Below are positions 29,855 to 37,612 of a stretch of 64,000 nucleotides of DNA, piece by piece. Within the stretch, counting starts at the first letter, position 1. Every line of letters starts with the position of its first letter. Under the pieces are notes generated by a model. The model was not told where the DNA came from and searched no databases. It worked only from the letters and a program-made list of their open reading frames with translations. The stretch is from contig NC_010161.1 in assembly GCF_000196435.1 (NCBI RefSeq), forward strand, positions 992,001 through 1,056,000, in the 5' to 3' direction. This DNA comes from Bartonella tribocorum CIP 105476 (GTDB taxonomy: Bacteria > Pseudomonadota > Alphaproteobacteria > Rhizobiales > Rhizobiaceae). Both the position numbers and the translations under genes were made by a program.

Positions 29855-30051
29855 TCTTCTTCTCCTTTTTTAAACCAGCCTGCTTGTTGTGCAATAGAAC
29901 GCGCTGTACCAATTGGAAGATTTTTTTTAGGATGTGGAACAATAACAACCTTACCGTCTTTTTCAAATTTATGGTGCGAACCTTTTACTTTTACAAGTTC
30001 AAAGCCATCGCGTTTTAATTTTGCAATTATCTTTCGGCTGTTTTGTTCCAT
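29851..30051 (-). CDS. hicA: HicA toxin
   Basis: A 66-aa mRNA interferase with the double-stranded RNA-binding-like fold. The catalytic His lies in KGSHHKFEKDGK, followed by VVIVPHPKK and GTARSIAQQAGW, all typical. It is first in the operon. Confidence 0.93.
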   Translation of the reverse strand: MEQNSRKIIAKLKRDGFELVKVKGSHHKFEKDGKVVIVPHPKKNLPIGTARSIAQQAGWFKKGEEE

Positions 30052-30066
30052 TCCCTAATCTCATAA

Positions 30067-30084
30067 TGTGTATATATTTACACA
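30067..30084 (-). promoter_or_regulatory. Probable HicB operator
   Basis: A perfect 6-bp dyad TGTGTA/TACACA with a 6-bp centre, 15 bp upstream of hicA, in the promoter region. Confidence 0.5.
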
Positions 30085-30115
30085 CTATACTTTTTCTTAT
30101 TTTAAGTCAAGGTTT

Positions 30116-30652
30116 TTAATAACCACAATGTTTCTGGAGAGCGTTAAGGACTATCCGCAATGAAGGTACAAGGTACGGTAATTCTTGATCTTCACTAACA
30201 AGATACTGTAGCGCAGCATAAAAATTATGCTGTTTATATAGGTTTTGTGTTTCTTTTATTACCTCTTGCATATTCAAAAATTGTTTTGTTGCAAATTCAA
30301 TCCATTTTTTTCTAGCTGCTTCATCAGAAGATGAGGGCATTTTATCATAAATTGCACTAGGCAATGTTTTTGCACATAGATAATCATTTCTGACTTCAAT
30401 ATATTTTTGTGCAACATCGTATTGATCTTGATTAATCACACCTTTCAGATAAAGCCGTCCGATATAGGTACCGGAAAGCGGATTTTTTGCTTCTTCTATG
30501 GTCAAGCCAAAGCGTTTGGCACGCATTTCTATTGCTAATTTCTCAATGGGGTCATGAGGCATTTTTGTCCGTGAGATACGACCGTTGGGTTCTCTGATAC
30601 ATCCCTTAATCCGTGGACGCCCACGTTTTGCATGTTTTTTTCTTTTAGCCAT
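30116..30652 (-). CDS. Hypothetical phage protein with AT-hook-like start
   Basis: A 178-aa protein starting MAKRKKHAKRGRPRIKG, where RGRP resembles an AT-hook, followed by a helical region. I do not recognise a family. It is the last gene of the outward operon of early region A, directly after ssb, so a DNA-linked function is plausible. No homologue follows the truncated ssb of region B. Confidence 0.6.
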   Translation of the reverse strand: MAKRKKHAKRGRPRIKGCIREPNGRISRTKMPHDPIEKLAIEMRAKRFGLTIEEAKNPLSGTYIGRLYLKGVINQDQYDVAQKYIEVRNDYLCAKTLPSAIYDKMPSSSDEAARKKWIEFATKQFLNMQEVIKETQNLYKQHNFYAALQYLVSEDQELPYLVPSLRIVLNALQKHCGY

Positions 30653-30662
30653 ATTTTTTCAA

Positions 30663-31109
30663 TCAGAATGGGACGCTATCATTAAGAGATGCGCTATAAT
30701 CTTGAGTACCTGAGGCAATAGCATAACTTTGAGAAGTAATGGGTGAGGGGTGTGCAGATTGCTCTTTCTTTGCATCAAGCAAATGCAGTTCACCTTTATA
30801 TTGTGACAAGACAATCTCTGTTGTGTAACGGTCATGACCATTTTTATCTTGCCATTTACGGGTTTGTAATTTGCCTTCTATGTAAACCTTTGAACCTTTG
30901 TGTAGATATTGAAGTGCTATTTTTGCCAAATGCGGATTAAAAACCACTACGGAGTGCCATTCGGTTTTATCTACTTTTTGATGCGTGTTTTTATCCGTAT
31001 AGCTTTCAGAAGTAGCCATACGAAAATTGACTATTTCGGCACCAGAATTCATTGTTTTGCTTTCGGGATCTGCCCCTAAATAGCCAATTAAGATCACTTT
31101 ATTCAACAT
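30663..31109 (-). CDS. ssb: Phage single-stranded DNA-binding protein
   Basis: An OB-fold SSB of 148 aa (153 if the ATG at 31124 is used). [60 protein letters not shown] are standard. The C-terminus ends DSVPF, a weak form of the usual acidic DDDIPF partner-binding tip. It is the partner of the truncated copy at 55448. It coats single strands during phage replication and recombination. Confidence 0.93.
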   Translation of the reverse strand: MLNKVILIGYLGADPESKTMNSGAEIVNFRMATSESYTDKNTHQKVDKTEWHSVVVFNPHLAKIALQYLHKGSKVYIEGKLQTRKWQDKNGHDRYTTEIVLSQYKGELHLLDAKKEQSAHPSPITSQSYAIASGTQDYSASLNDSVPF

Positions 31110-31281
31110 GTTTGTAAGTTCCATTTGATTTGCATTTTATACACATAAAACCTTAGCATAATTTGTTTATTTTTTTCAATTATTTCAGTTAATTAATCAC
31201 AGTTTTTTAAAGTATTGCATTATAATTTTATTTGATAAACTCACTAAATAGCTGTGTTATAAAAAGGCAAGGCTTTTTTTG

Positions 31282-31322
31282 TTCGATTTATTATTGACAA
31301 TCGAACCTTTTTGTGCGATATT
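31282..31322 (+). promoter_or_regulatory. hicAB promoter with operator dyad
   Basis: TTGACA (31294-31299), a 17-bp spacer and GATATT (31317-31322). The dyad TTCGATT/AATCGAA (31282-31288 and 31299-31305) overlaps the -35 box, a likely HicB autorepression site. Confidence 0.6.
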
Positions 31323-31349
31323 GGTTTTATGAAATTAAGGGGAGGCTAA

Positions 31350-31541
31350 ATGAAACGAGAAGCGCTGCTTAGAGAGTTACGCAAAGAAGCCAGAAAAAGA
31401 GGTCTTCATTACAGTGAAGCTCCAGATGCAGGCAAAGGGTCACATTATTTGGTAACTTTTGGAGACAAGACAACTGTTATAAAATCGGGTGAATTAACGC
31501 CACTTTATGTGAAGATAATAAAAAAACAATTGGGAATATGA
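31350..31541 (+). CDS. hicA: HicA-like toxin (second locus)
   Basis: A 63-aa toxin. The catalytic His sits in KGSHYLVTFGDKTTVI, a variant of the usual GSHHKF. GELTPLYVKIIKKQLGI ends the fold. GGGGAGG upstream of the ATG is a strong ribosome binding site. It pairs with the HicB-like gene 69 bp downstream. Confidence 0.85.
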   Translation: MKREALLRELRKEARKRGLHYSEAPDAGKGSHYLVTFGDKTTVIKSGELTPLYVKIIKKQLGI

Positions 31542-31610
31542 AATTTATAATTCAAATGTTTTTAAATTTTCGTTTCAAAAGCATTTTGATCATAGTGAGG
31601 AGACCTAAAC

Positions 31611-32039
31611 ATGGAATATACGTATCAAGCAAAATTTGAAACTGATCCGGATGGTGGTTTTGTTGTGACTTTTCCGGATGTACCTGAAGCAATAACAGCT
31701 GGAGAAAATAGAGTAGAGGCATTAGAGAATGCTGTTGAAGCTTTAGGGTTGGCATTACGGAGCTATTCTATGCGTGGTCTACCTTTACCTGTACCACAGC
31801 AATATAAAGGTCTTGTAGAGATTACGGTAGATGCGTGGAATGCTCTTAAGCTTGCAGTGGTAGAAGCCTTTAATGAAGCGAATATTACAAAAACAGAATT
31901 GGCACATCGTTTGGGTAAAAAAGAAACAGAAGCAAGACGCATTCTTGACCCCAATTATCCAACGAAGCTTCAAACTTTAGAGCAAGCACTGAGTGTTCTT
32001 GGCAAGCAAGTCGTTATTACAATCAAAAACGCGGCTTAA
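31611..32039 (+). CDS. hicB: HicB-like antitoxin (second locus)
   Basis: A 142-aa antitoxin with the HicB fold at the start (FETDPDGGFVVTFPDVPEAITAG) and a helix-turn-helix C-terminus (ANITKTELAHRLGKKETEARRIL), a different DNA-binding end from the ribbon-helix-helix of the 29459 copy. GAGGAG lies before the ATG. Confidence 0.88.
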   Translation: MEYTYQAKFETDPDGGFVVTFPDVPEAITAGENRVEALENAVEALGLALRSYSMRGLPLPVPQQYKGLVEITVDAWNALKLAVVEAFNEANITKTELAHRLGKKETEARRILDPNYPTKLQTLEQALSVLGKQVVITIKNAA

Positions 32040-32046
32040 CTATCTC

Positions 32047-32064
32047 CTCGTCTTTGAAGACGAG
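32047..32064. terminator. Hairpin between convergent hicB and antirepressor genes
   Basis: CTCGTC (32047-32052) and GACGAG (32059-32064) with a 6-nt loop TTTGAA. It is placed as a bidirectional terminator, but the T run is weak. Confidence 0.5.
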
Positions 32065-32087
32065 AAGATAAAATCATGTTTTTAAAT

Positions 32088-32636
32088 CTAAGCAGCTCTT
32101 ACGACAGATTTTTCTAAAACCTGTTTTGCTTCTTCAATGAGTGTTTTATACTGTTTGCTTTCTTCTACCAATGTAAAGGCTTTAACAAGATGCATGTGGA
32201 GAGGTCCATAAATGTAAACAGCTTTTTTAGTTGGAGACATTTTATCCCAATCTTTTGGAAAATCAAAGCGTGTATCACGGTCATAATCAACAGATTGGCT
32301 TTTTAACTTTTTCTCACACTCAATAAAGTAACGACGAGCTTGTCTGCCTTTCTCATTGCGTTCAACCATGGAAAGTTCTTTTGCCATGTCTAGAGTAAGA
32401 TGATATTCTATGACTGTAACAGCTCTAGATTTTGCGCTTCCCAATTTTGGGAACCGCAAATCTTGTGTTTTTATAAAGTCTTTACCTTCTTCAAATGTAT
32501 ATTGATTAATACGATCTGTAATCCAAGTAGCGAAACGTTTTCCTATTTCCATGAATGCATGTAATTCACGCGCATTGACCGTTTGCACAATTTCTTGTTC
32601 AATAATTTTTTCTGATATTTTAATGAGTGTGTTCAT
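32088..32636 (-). CDS. AntA/AntB phage antirepressor
   Basis: A 182-aa protein with the AntA/AntB domain at residues 17-105 (VQTVNARELHAFMEIGKRFATWI to ERNEKGRQARRYFIECEKK). The C-terminus is a short helical segment, not KilAC, ending VVRAA. It resembles in its tail the Rha-type protein at 53411 (KRVLTNAVAKAA), which occupies the same position in early region B. Its start lies under a structured leader. Confidence 0.87.
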   Translation of the reverse strand: MNTLIKISEKIIEQEIVQTVNARELHAFMEIGKRFATWITDRINQYTFEEGKDFIKTQDLRFPKLGSAKSRAVTVIEYHLTLDMAKELSMVERNEKGRQARRYFIECEKKLKSQSVDYDRDTRFDFPKDWDKMSPTKKAVYIYGPLHMHLVKAFTLVEESKQYKTLIEEAKQVLEKSVVRAA

Positions 32637-32830
32637 AATATTGGTTCCTTTGTTTTAAAAGTTTAAGTATCCAGGGCTAAAACAACCGAACCAATTCAGT
32701 CCTTCACATCTTTAGGTTACCCTTGGACATACACGTGAAGACCCTGGAATAATAAAATGAAGGGCAACAGATCTTTCGGGATACTGTTGAACCGATTGGT
32801 TACAGGTGTTTTAAGCCTGCCTCGTAACCT
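32637..32830 (-). promoter_or_regulatory. Structured switch leader, divergent copy
   Basis: On the minus strand, the segment at plus-strand 32794-32813 (TAAAACA, ACCAAT) and the one at 32639-32658 (TAAAACAA, GAACCAAT, containing the AAAGGAA ribosome binding site) resemble each other. Both can pair with the segment at 32677-32696 (ATTGGTTC, TTGTTTTA). CCAGGG/CCCTGG and CTTCAC/GTGAAG pairs lie between. It has the same logic as the leaders at 27488, 53175 and 60336, but the core sequence differs. Confidence 0.65.
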
Positions 32831-32849
32831 AATGGCTTTTAAAAATTTG

Positions 32850-33227
32850 TCAAGTTGTTTCTGATATGAGTTGGTATCTAATCATTGTTTTTTCAGAAGC
32901 TTCCGATAACTTTTTAATCTCTTTATTGATCTCATCTATAAGAGGTTCGTAATTGAGAACGCTTTTCGGAATAGCACCACCGTAAACCCATGCTTTCACT
33001 TGCGCTTTGGTGCTAAAATCTGCCTTTTCTGGTATGGTGTAATACTGACCGCCGTCAAACTTTTCACACTCTCTTGTGCCGTCTTCATATTCGTAGAGAT
33101 TATAAAAATACTCTGCCGCCCCATCTCCCCAAGGAACATACCCAACAGCCGTTGCAATAAATTTTTTGTGCATTTTTTGTATTGGCTGTTTACGTTTTTT
33201 AAAGAATCGTCGTTTTAATATTTCCAT
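32850..33227 (-). CDS. Hypothetical phage protein (paralogue of 52698)
   Basis: About 125 aa from ATG 33227; a TTG at 33266 would add 13 residues. It starts with a basic segment (RRFFKKRKQPIQKMHKKF) and then has FIATAVGYVPWGDGAAEYFYNLYEYEDG and FSTKAQVKAWVYGGAIPKSVL. The same blocks occur in the 139-aa protein at 52698. The family is unknown to me. Both copies lie behind a conserved hairpin leader. Confidence 0.7.
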   Translation of the reverse strand: MEILKRRFFKKRKQPIQKMHKKFIATAVGYVPWGDGAAEYFYNLYEYEDGTRECEKFDGGQYYTIPEKADFSTKAQVKAWVYGGAIPKSVLNYEPLIDEINKEIKKLSEASEKTMIRYQLISETT

Positions 33228-33375
33228 TTTAATTTCTATTTTTACCAATAGGTTAATTTGCCTCAAATTTGACCGTACAGAGCGTTTTGCATTACATATG
33301 TGTTTTCATCATAAAATCTTTAAATCGCTTTGTACGGCGCTTTTTATCGATTTAAACGCATATCTAATTACAAAA
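33228..33375 (-). promoter_or_regulatory. Conserved hairpin leader before the 33227 gene
   Basis: Arms CCGTACAGAGCG (33273-33284) and CGCTTTGTACGG (33326-33337) form a long-range stem. The equivalent leader at 52565 keeps the pairing with different bases (CTGTACAGAGCG and CGCTTCTGTACAG). The flanking ATATGCGTTTAAATCGATAA is shared by both. Confidence 0.55.
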
Positions 33376-33388
33376 CCATCAGCTCTTT

Positions 33389-33997
33389 TCACTGAAAAGG
33401 ATTTAAACCAATCTCCGTTTTTTCAAGCATTTGCATCAGTTTATCCCATTTTTCAGCAGAAACAGGTTCTCCTTTCGGCTTAATCTCTGGTCTATCGAGT
33501 GAGGTAAATATCCCTTTAACAGTAGTTCGAATATCGTCTTCAAGCTTTTCACAGTAAAGCAGAAGATCAGCAGAAGCGGGCATGAATGTTGTCGACAAGC
33601 CTTCTGCTTTACCCTTCATCACATCCCTTGTTGCGGTTTTGATTGCCCAACGGCTTAAACCATCGAGAGAAAAAAGATAAGCAACAGCTGTGGCTTTTTC
33701 ATCTTCTCCAGGTTGGCTTTTAAGTCCACCAGAAAGCATGAGAAACATAGCTTTTATTTCTTCCTCAGAAGCTTTTTCATCAAGCATTTGCAAAGCTTCA
33801 TTACCCAACGAGATAATTCTCTCCGCTTCTGCAGGTGATGGCTTTTTGCCCGCTAACCAATGGAATGGAGGGTTTTGCATCATCCTCGAACAAAAATTTG
33901 TACGGACTGTCTGCATTTTTGAAATCGGACATGTGTTGTGTAATTCTATAGGCACGACCGCGCTGTTGTCCTGTTTGGGAATTGGTTTGTGTTCCAT
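33389..33997 (-). CDS. Hypothetical phage protein overlapping a DUF1376 gene
   Basis: A 202-aa soluble helical protein I do not recognise. ATG 33997 has AAGGAG seven bases upstream, and the first 197 nt lie inside the DUF1376 gene in another frame. The paralogue at 51923 has the same overlap. Shared blocks are TCPI/KMQT, PPFHW, AEAERI, DEKATA, KGKAEGL and TFMPASAD. It lies downstream of two DUF1376 proteins, so a replication role is possible. Confidence 0.75.
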   Translation of the reverse strand: MEHKPIPKQDNSAVVPIELHNTCPISKMQTVRTNFCSRMMQNPPFHWLAGKKPSPAEAERIISLGNEALQMLDEKASEEEIKAMFLMLSGGLKSQPGEDEKATAVAYLFSLDGLSRWAIKTATRDVMKGKAEGLSTTFMPASADLLLYCEKLEDDIRTTVKGIFTSLDRPEIKPKGEPVSAEKWDKLMQMLEKTEIGLNPFQ

Positions 33998-34904
33998 AAT
34001 TTTCTCCTTGTTTGTAATCCTTTGCATTTCTTACCCAGTTACGCCACGTTGCTTGCCAATCGGTTTTGGTTGCATTTGCTCCAGCTTTTGAACGCCAGTA
34101 ATCTCGAAACTTTGCGATTTCGACTTTGATACGCTCTGGAGGCAAGCCCTCTGCAATGGCAAAATCGTAATCGGGTTCGAAATCATCCGGTAATCGACAG
34201 CCTCGATTAGCTTTAACCCGCTTGGCTTTTTCCGGAATGCTTTCTTGCTCGTGAAGGGGTGGGTGGTTGGTCTCTACCGTTTCGATTTGCTCTGCATGGC
34301 TCTCGAGATCATGAACCTCGATTGGCTTGTGAACCAAATCGGTTGTTTGTAAATTTTCAGAACCAATTTCTTTTTTTGCTAAAACGATAGTTTTAGTTTT
34401 TTTATTATATATGTTATTGTTATTGTTAATGGCATCATTAAGCATTGCTTGTGCATTGCTAAAATCCCCACAAGCATCATGCTTAGCATCCTTAAGCATA
34501 CCGTTAGCATCATGCTTAGCATTTTTAGCATCACTCATTGTTTTTGCTTTATGATGTTTTTCCCATTTTGCCTGTGCTGCTTTCTTTGCTCTCTCTGAAA
34601 ACTTATTTAAATTTTCGTTTGAGTTATTGAGTTCTTCTTCAACATCTGAACTCCACAAACGTCCATCTTCTAAACAAATGATGTGTCCGGATCTAAATAA
34701 ATAATTTAACGCCTTTTCAAATCTTTTTACTGAACAACAAGTAAAATGAGATAATATTCCTGCATCATTCAAAAGAGGCTCACGCGTGTGTAACATTCTT
34801 ATCCGCAACTTCACATAAACATTGACTTCCATAGGTGGTAAATCAGAGAGTTTAAATAGCCACTGGTCTGTATTAAGTCTCGTCCAAGCCAATTTAGTTG
34901 ACAT
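33801..34904 (-). CDS. DUF1376-like phage replication protein, long form
   Basis: A 367-aa protein. Residues 1-110 are a winged-helix-like DUF1376-type domain (WTRLNTDQWLFKLSDLPPMEVNVYVKLRIRML, ALNYLFRSGHIICLEDGRLW). A disordered Asn/Lys-rich linker follows, then a helical block around residues 235-300 (LPDDFEPDYDFAIAEGL, DWQATWRNWVRNA). Such proteins often sit where phages encode replication initiators. Its start overlaps the short DUF1376 gene by 11 nt, and its end is read in a second frame by the next gene. Confidence 0.8.
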   Translation of the reverse strand: MSTKLAWTRLNTDQWLFKLSDLPPMEVNVYVKLRIRMLHTREPLLNDAGILSHFTCCSVKRFEKALNYLFRSGHIICLEDGRLWSSDVEEELNNSNENLNKFSERAKKAAQAKWEKHHKAKTMSDAKNAKHDANGMLKDAKHDACGDFSNAQAMLNDAINNNNNIYNKKTKTIVLAKKEIGSENLQTTDLVHKPIEVHDLESHAEQIETVETNHPPLHEQESIPEKAKRVKANRGCRLPDDFEPDYDFAIAEGLPPERIKVEIAKFRDYWRSKAGANATKTDWQATWRNWVRNAKDYKQGENYGTQTNSQTGQQRGRAYRITQHMSDFKNADSPYKFLFEDDAKPSIPLVSGQKAITCRSGENYLVG

Positions 34905-35241
34905 ATTTTACCTCCTTTTCTTCATTATTATTAGAGGTAAAATTATCTAGCTCTTCACTGAAGTTATTAAGCTCTTCTTCAACGCGCGTATTCCACAACC
35001 CGCCATCTATCTCAATAAGTTTATCATTTCTCATGAGATATTCGACAATCGTTGCAAATTTTTTCTGCGAACAATTGCAAGCACGTGCAAGCGTTTGAAA
35101 GTCTGTTTTAATTGGTGCTTTTTTATCATACATGCGAACGAGAAGCGTCATATAAGCCCCCCTTTGCTCCAATGTCATTCCATCTGTACCACTTATCCAG
35201 TCATACAAATGGAATCTTATCCATGGCATACCATTAGACAT
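34894..35241 (-). CDS. DUF1376 protein, short form
   Basis: A 115-aa protein consisting of a DUF1376 domain only (WIRFHLYDWISGTDGMTLEQRGAYMTLLVRMYDKKAPI, then IVEYLMRNDKLIEIDGGLW). It is adjacent to a longer protein with the same N-terminal fold, so the pair arose by tandem duplication. It overlaps both neighbours by about 10 nt, indicating coupled translation. Confidence 0.8.
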   Translation of the reverse strand: MSNGMPWIRFHLYDWISGTDGMTLEQRGAYMTLLVRMYDKKAPIKTDFQTLARACNCSQKKFATIVEYLMRNDKLIEIDGGLWNTRVEEELNNFSEELDNFTSNNNEEKEVKYVN

Positions 35242-35710
35242 GTGTGCCCCCTTCTTTCTTTAAATATAAAATTGCTAAAGCATCTGCTTCATTATCATCT
35301 TCAGGCGCGTGCCCTTTTGCACGCATTACCTTAATCATTTCTTCTTTTGAGGCGTTTCCTTTTCCTGTCGTCGCTTTTTTTATCGTACAAACTGGAATGC
35401 CTTCATACGGTATCTGATGATGTTCACACCAAGCTGTTAATGTTGCTAGAAAGCCCCCATAAACATGAGAAGCGTCTGTACCCACATGCCGGCGTACTTC
35501 TTCAAAATACACCGCATCAATGCTGCCTACTGCCTGCTTTATTTCTGATAGACATCTCTTAAAGCGTAAGTAACGCATACCACCGCCTTCAAAACGGCGT
35601 GGCTGGAAATTCATGACACCACTGACGATGTGACCATCAGCACCACAAATAGCCCAGCCAGTCTTGCTACCTAGATCAAGACAGAGAATGGTTCGCGTGT
35701 TATTGATCAT
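35234..35710 (-). CDS. Phage RuvC-like Holliday junction nuclease
   Basis: A 158-aa RNase-H-fold nuclease. The first acidic residue is in CLDLGSKTGWA (Asp12), the second in VYFEEVRRHVG and the last pair in DDNEADALAIL, giving a DED/D site. KKATTGKGNASKEEM is the usual lysine-rich loop. It should resolve branched DNA during phage replication. GGGGGG precedes the ATG. The near-identical paralogue is at 50204. Confidence 0.88.
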   Translation of the reverse strand: MINNTRTILCLDLGSKTGWAICGADGHIVSGVMNFQPRRFEGGGMRYLRFKRCLSEIKQAVGSIDAVYFEEVRRHVGTDASHVYGGFLATLTAWCEHHQIPYEGIPVCTIKKATTGKGNASKEEMIKVMRAKGHAPEDDNEADALAILYLKKEGGTHV

Positions 35711-35837
35711 AATCCCCCCCTTAAGGCTGTTGTGTATTTATGCGTGCGTTATGACAGAGCGCGTTGCGATTGCCTGTCTTGCAAAAATGTTTTTGAAAAA
35801 GTAACCTCCCAACGATTCTAAAAAATTGGGGGGAGTT

Positions 35838-36626
35838 ATGATGCAAGAATTGATAAAGATATTTCTTACAGGTTTACTGTCATTTATAGGATCACTTTCA
35901 GTAGCGCTTATTTTAAGAAATAAAGACCGTAAAGAAGCAGCCAAAATCCGCAAAGATGATTTAGAAAAAGCTGCAAAAAAACGAGAAGAAGATAGAGAAT
36001 GGATAAGCAAGCAATTTGCAGAAAGCCAAGAACAGACGACAGCCCTTAAAGAGCAAGCGCAATCGATAAAAGATCTTGCCAAATGGTCAGAAGAACATAT
36101 TAGAATTTTGTTACGCCCTTCAAGGAGATACCTAGAGTGGGAAGCGTGCACCGATATAATAGACCGAAAAAGTGGTCTCTTATATGGTGAGCTCACATTG
36201 AAGGTTAGAAATCTAACAAAAAAAGATATTTTAATAAAAAACATACAAATAACGGAACACTGCTCCTTTGAATTTCTTGAAAATGCTTGTCGATTTGATG
36301 AGGGGAGGTCTGATAAGTGGCGGTCTGATCTATCAAAAGAAAAAGATCCTGTCGTCATTAAGAGAACAACACCCAAACGCATTTCTTTAGATCCCAAAGA
36401 GGTCAAATCGAATGCTACATTATCGTTTACTTTAGATTTATTTCGTATAACTGATAGTGAGTGCATTGTTCTTTACTTCCTATTAAGCATAAGCGAATCT
36501 GAATACAATGCTCACAACATTGTAAATTGTACTCTTGAATATACTTCACCCAAAAATCCAGATGAATTAATCACTGATTATTTCTGGGCGTTAGAAACAC
36601 CTTACAAACACCTTTATTGCGATTAA
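35838..36626 (+). CDS. Membrane-anchored coiled-coil protein, opposite to the operon
   Basis: A 262-aa protein I do not recognise. One N-terminal membrane span (about residues 4-27) is followed by a highly charged coiled coil (about 28-100), then a beta-rich soluble domain to the end. ATG 35838 follows GGGGGGAG. It is the only rightward gene in this leftward operon and has no counterpart in early region B, so it looks like a separately acquired cargo gene. Superinfection exclusion or another anti-phage role is a guess from location and shape only. Confidence 0.65.
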   Translation: MMQELIKIFLTGLLSFIGSLSVALILRNKDRKEAAKIRKDDLEKAAKKREEDREWISKQFAESQEQTTALKEQAQSIKDLAKWSEEHIRILLRPSRRYLEWEACTDIIDRKSGLLYGELTLKVRNLTKKDILIKNIQITEHCSFEFLENACRFDEGRSDKWRSDLSKEKDPVVIKRTTPKRISLDPKEVKSNATLSFTLDLFRITDSECIVLYFLLSISESEYNAHNIVNCTLEYTSPKNPDELITDYFWALETPYKHLYCD

Positions 36627-36704
36627 ACAGACCTATTATGAAGTTAATCCCAAAGATCCGCTTTTAATTAACGACCCTCATTTTTGGTTCAGATGACGCA
36701 AGAA

Positions 36705-37157
36705 TTAAAAAACTTCTCCTGCGAAAAGAAAATCTCTCAATCTCAGTTCTTCTTTTTTGTTGATTAACTCAATGAGTTTATTATTTAATTCATCAATTAG
36801 CTCCATTTGTGAAGCCAACTTTAATCTTTGTTCATACAGTGTCTTATTTTTTTGCTTAATTAAAGTGGATAGGTTTTCAAGTACTACTCGCTGTTGTTCA
36901 ATTGACTTATCTCGCTCTGCAAGAGTGGCTTCATGCCATCTCATCCAACTATCAAATTTTGACTTATGCCATTCTTCTCGTTTTTTAAGAATTGTTGTGT
37001 GAGTTTCGTGTCGTTTCACAAGATCTTCTATGCTACAATCACGATCCGCTATCCGTGCAAATTCTTTCACAAATTTATCTCCATTCTTCATTTTCGTATT
37101 ACAACCTATTAATCTACAAAGCTGCGTATAGAGTTTCTTCAATATCCCGTTTTTCAT
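36705..37157 (-). CDS. Hypothetical coiled-coil protein
   Basis: A 150-aa protein with a basic start and a long heptad region (about residues 50-140). No recognised family. AAGAAGAAAG precedes the ATG. It lies directly after the Cro-like gene, in the first position of the outward operon of region A. Confidence 0.6.
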   Translation of the reverse strand: MKNGILKKLYTQLCRLIGCNTKMKNGDKFVKEFARIADRDCSIEDLVKRHETHTTILKKREEWHKSKFDSWMRWHEATLAERDKSIEQQRVVLENLSTLIKQKNKTLYEQRLKLASQMELIDELNNKLIELINKKEELRLRDFLFAGEVF

Positions 37158-37169
37158 GATCTTTCTTCT

Positions 37170-37529
37170 TTAAGCCTGTGAATTATGCTGTGGGTGTTTG
37201 TTGTTGTCTGTAGAATTATTCATACAAATTGCCCCATTCGATGTTGTAAATTTCTCCGTTAAAGAAATCGTACTTTTTCTTTTTTCTGTTATTAGAAGAG
37301 AAACACCATGAGATTTATTCTCATACATATGAAGAAACCAATCTAGTGTAACCCAAGGTGGACCTTTGGATTCAGACAATTGGATAATTATGTTCCAATA
37401 TTTTGGAGAAATACTATTGCGATCGCGCATTTTACGTGCAGCTTCATAGCTACAACCGATTTCCTTCGCAAATTGACCTATAGATCCCCAAGACTCAATC
37501 AAATTTTTGACATAAAAATTATTAACCAT
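37170..37529 (-). CDS. Cro-like regulator of early region A
   Basis: About 119 aa. Residues 10-50 form a helix-turn-helix (SIGQFAKEIGCSYEAARKMRDRNSISPKYW), followed by a low-complexity tail. ATG 37529 is chosen over a TTG two codons before. It is divergent from the CI-like repressor with three operator-like sites between them, the classical Cro position. Confidence 0.75.
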   Translation of the reverse strand: MVNNFYVKNLIESWGSIGQFAKEIGCSYEAARKMRDRNSISPKYWNIIIQLSESKGPPWVTLDWFLHMYENKSHGVSLLITEKRKSTISLTEKFTTSNGAICMNNSTDNNKHPQHNSQA

Positions 37530-37539
37530 GATCAAAATA

Positions 37540-37610
37540 GTACATTACGTACAATTTTAAATCAAGATAAAATAGTACACAATGAATGAAAAAAATAGTA
37601 GATAATGTAC
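37540..37610. promoter_or_regulatory. Three operators between Cro-like and CI-like genes (region A)
   Basis: 13-mers GTACATTACGTAC (37540-37552), GTACACAATGAAT (37575-37587) and GTAGATAATGTAC (37598-37610). The first is nearly palindromic and the others are degenerate copies. Two more copies lie at 38374 and 38400. The arrangement matches a lambda-type right operator. Confidence 0.75.
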
Positions 37611-37612
37611 GA

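Noticed and set aside
33690..34091. Plus-strand frame across the DUF1376 overlap
   Set aside because: It has no ribosome binding site and the minus strand already holds two conserved frames.
35738..36466. A 242-codon leftward frame antisense to the coiled-coil gene
   Set aside because: The plus-strand frame has a strong ribosome binding site and a sensible protein; the antisense product is low complexity.
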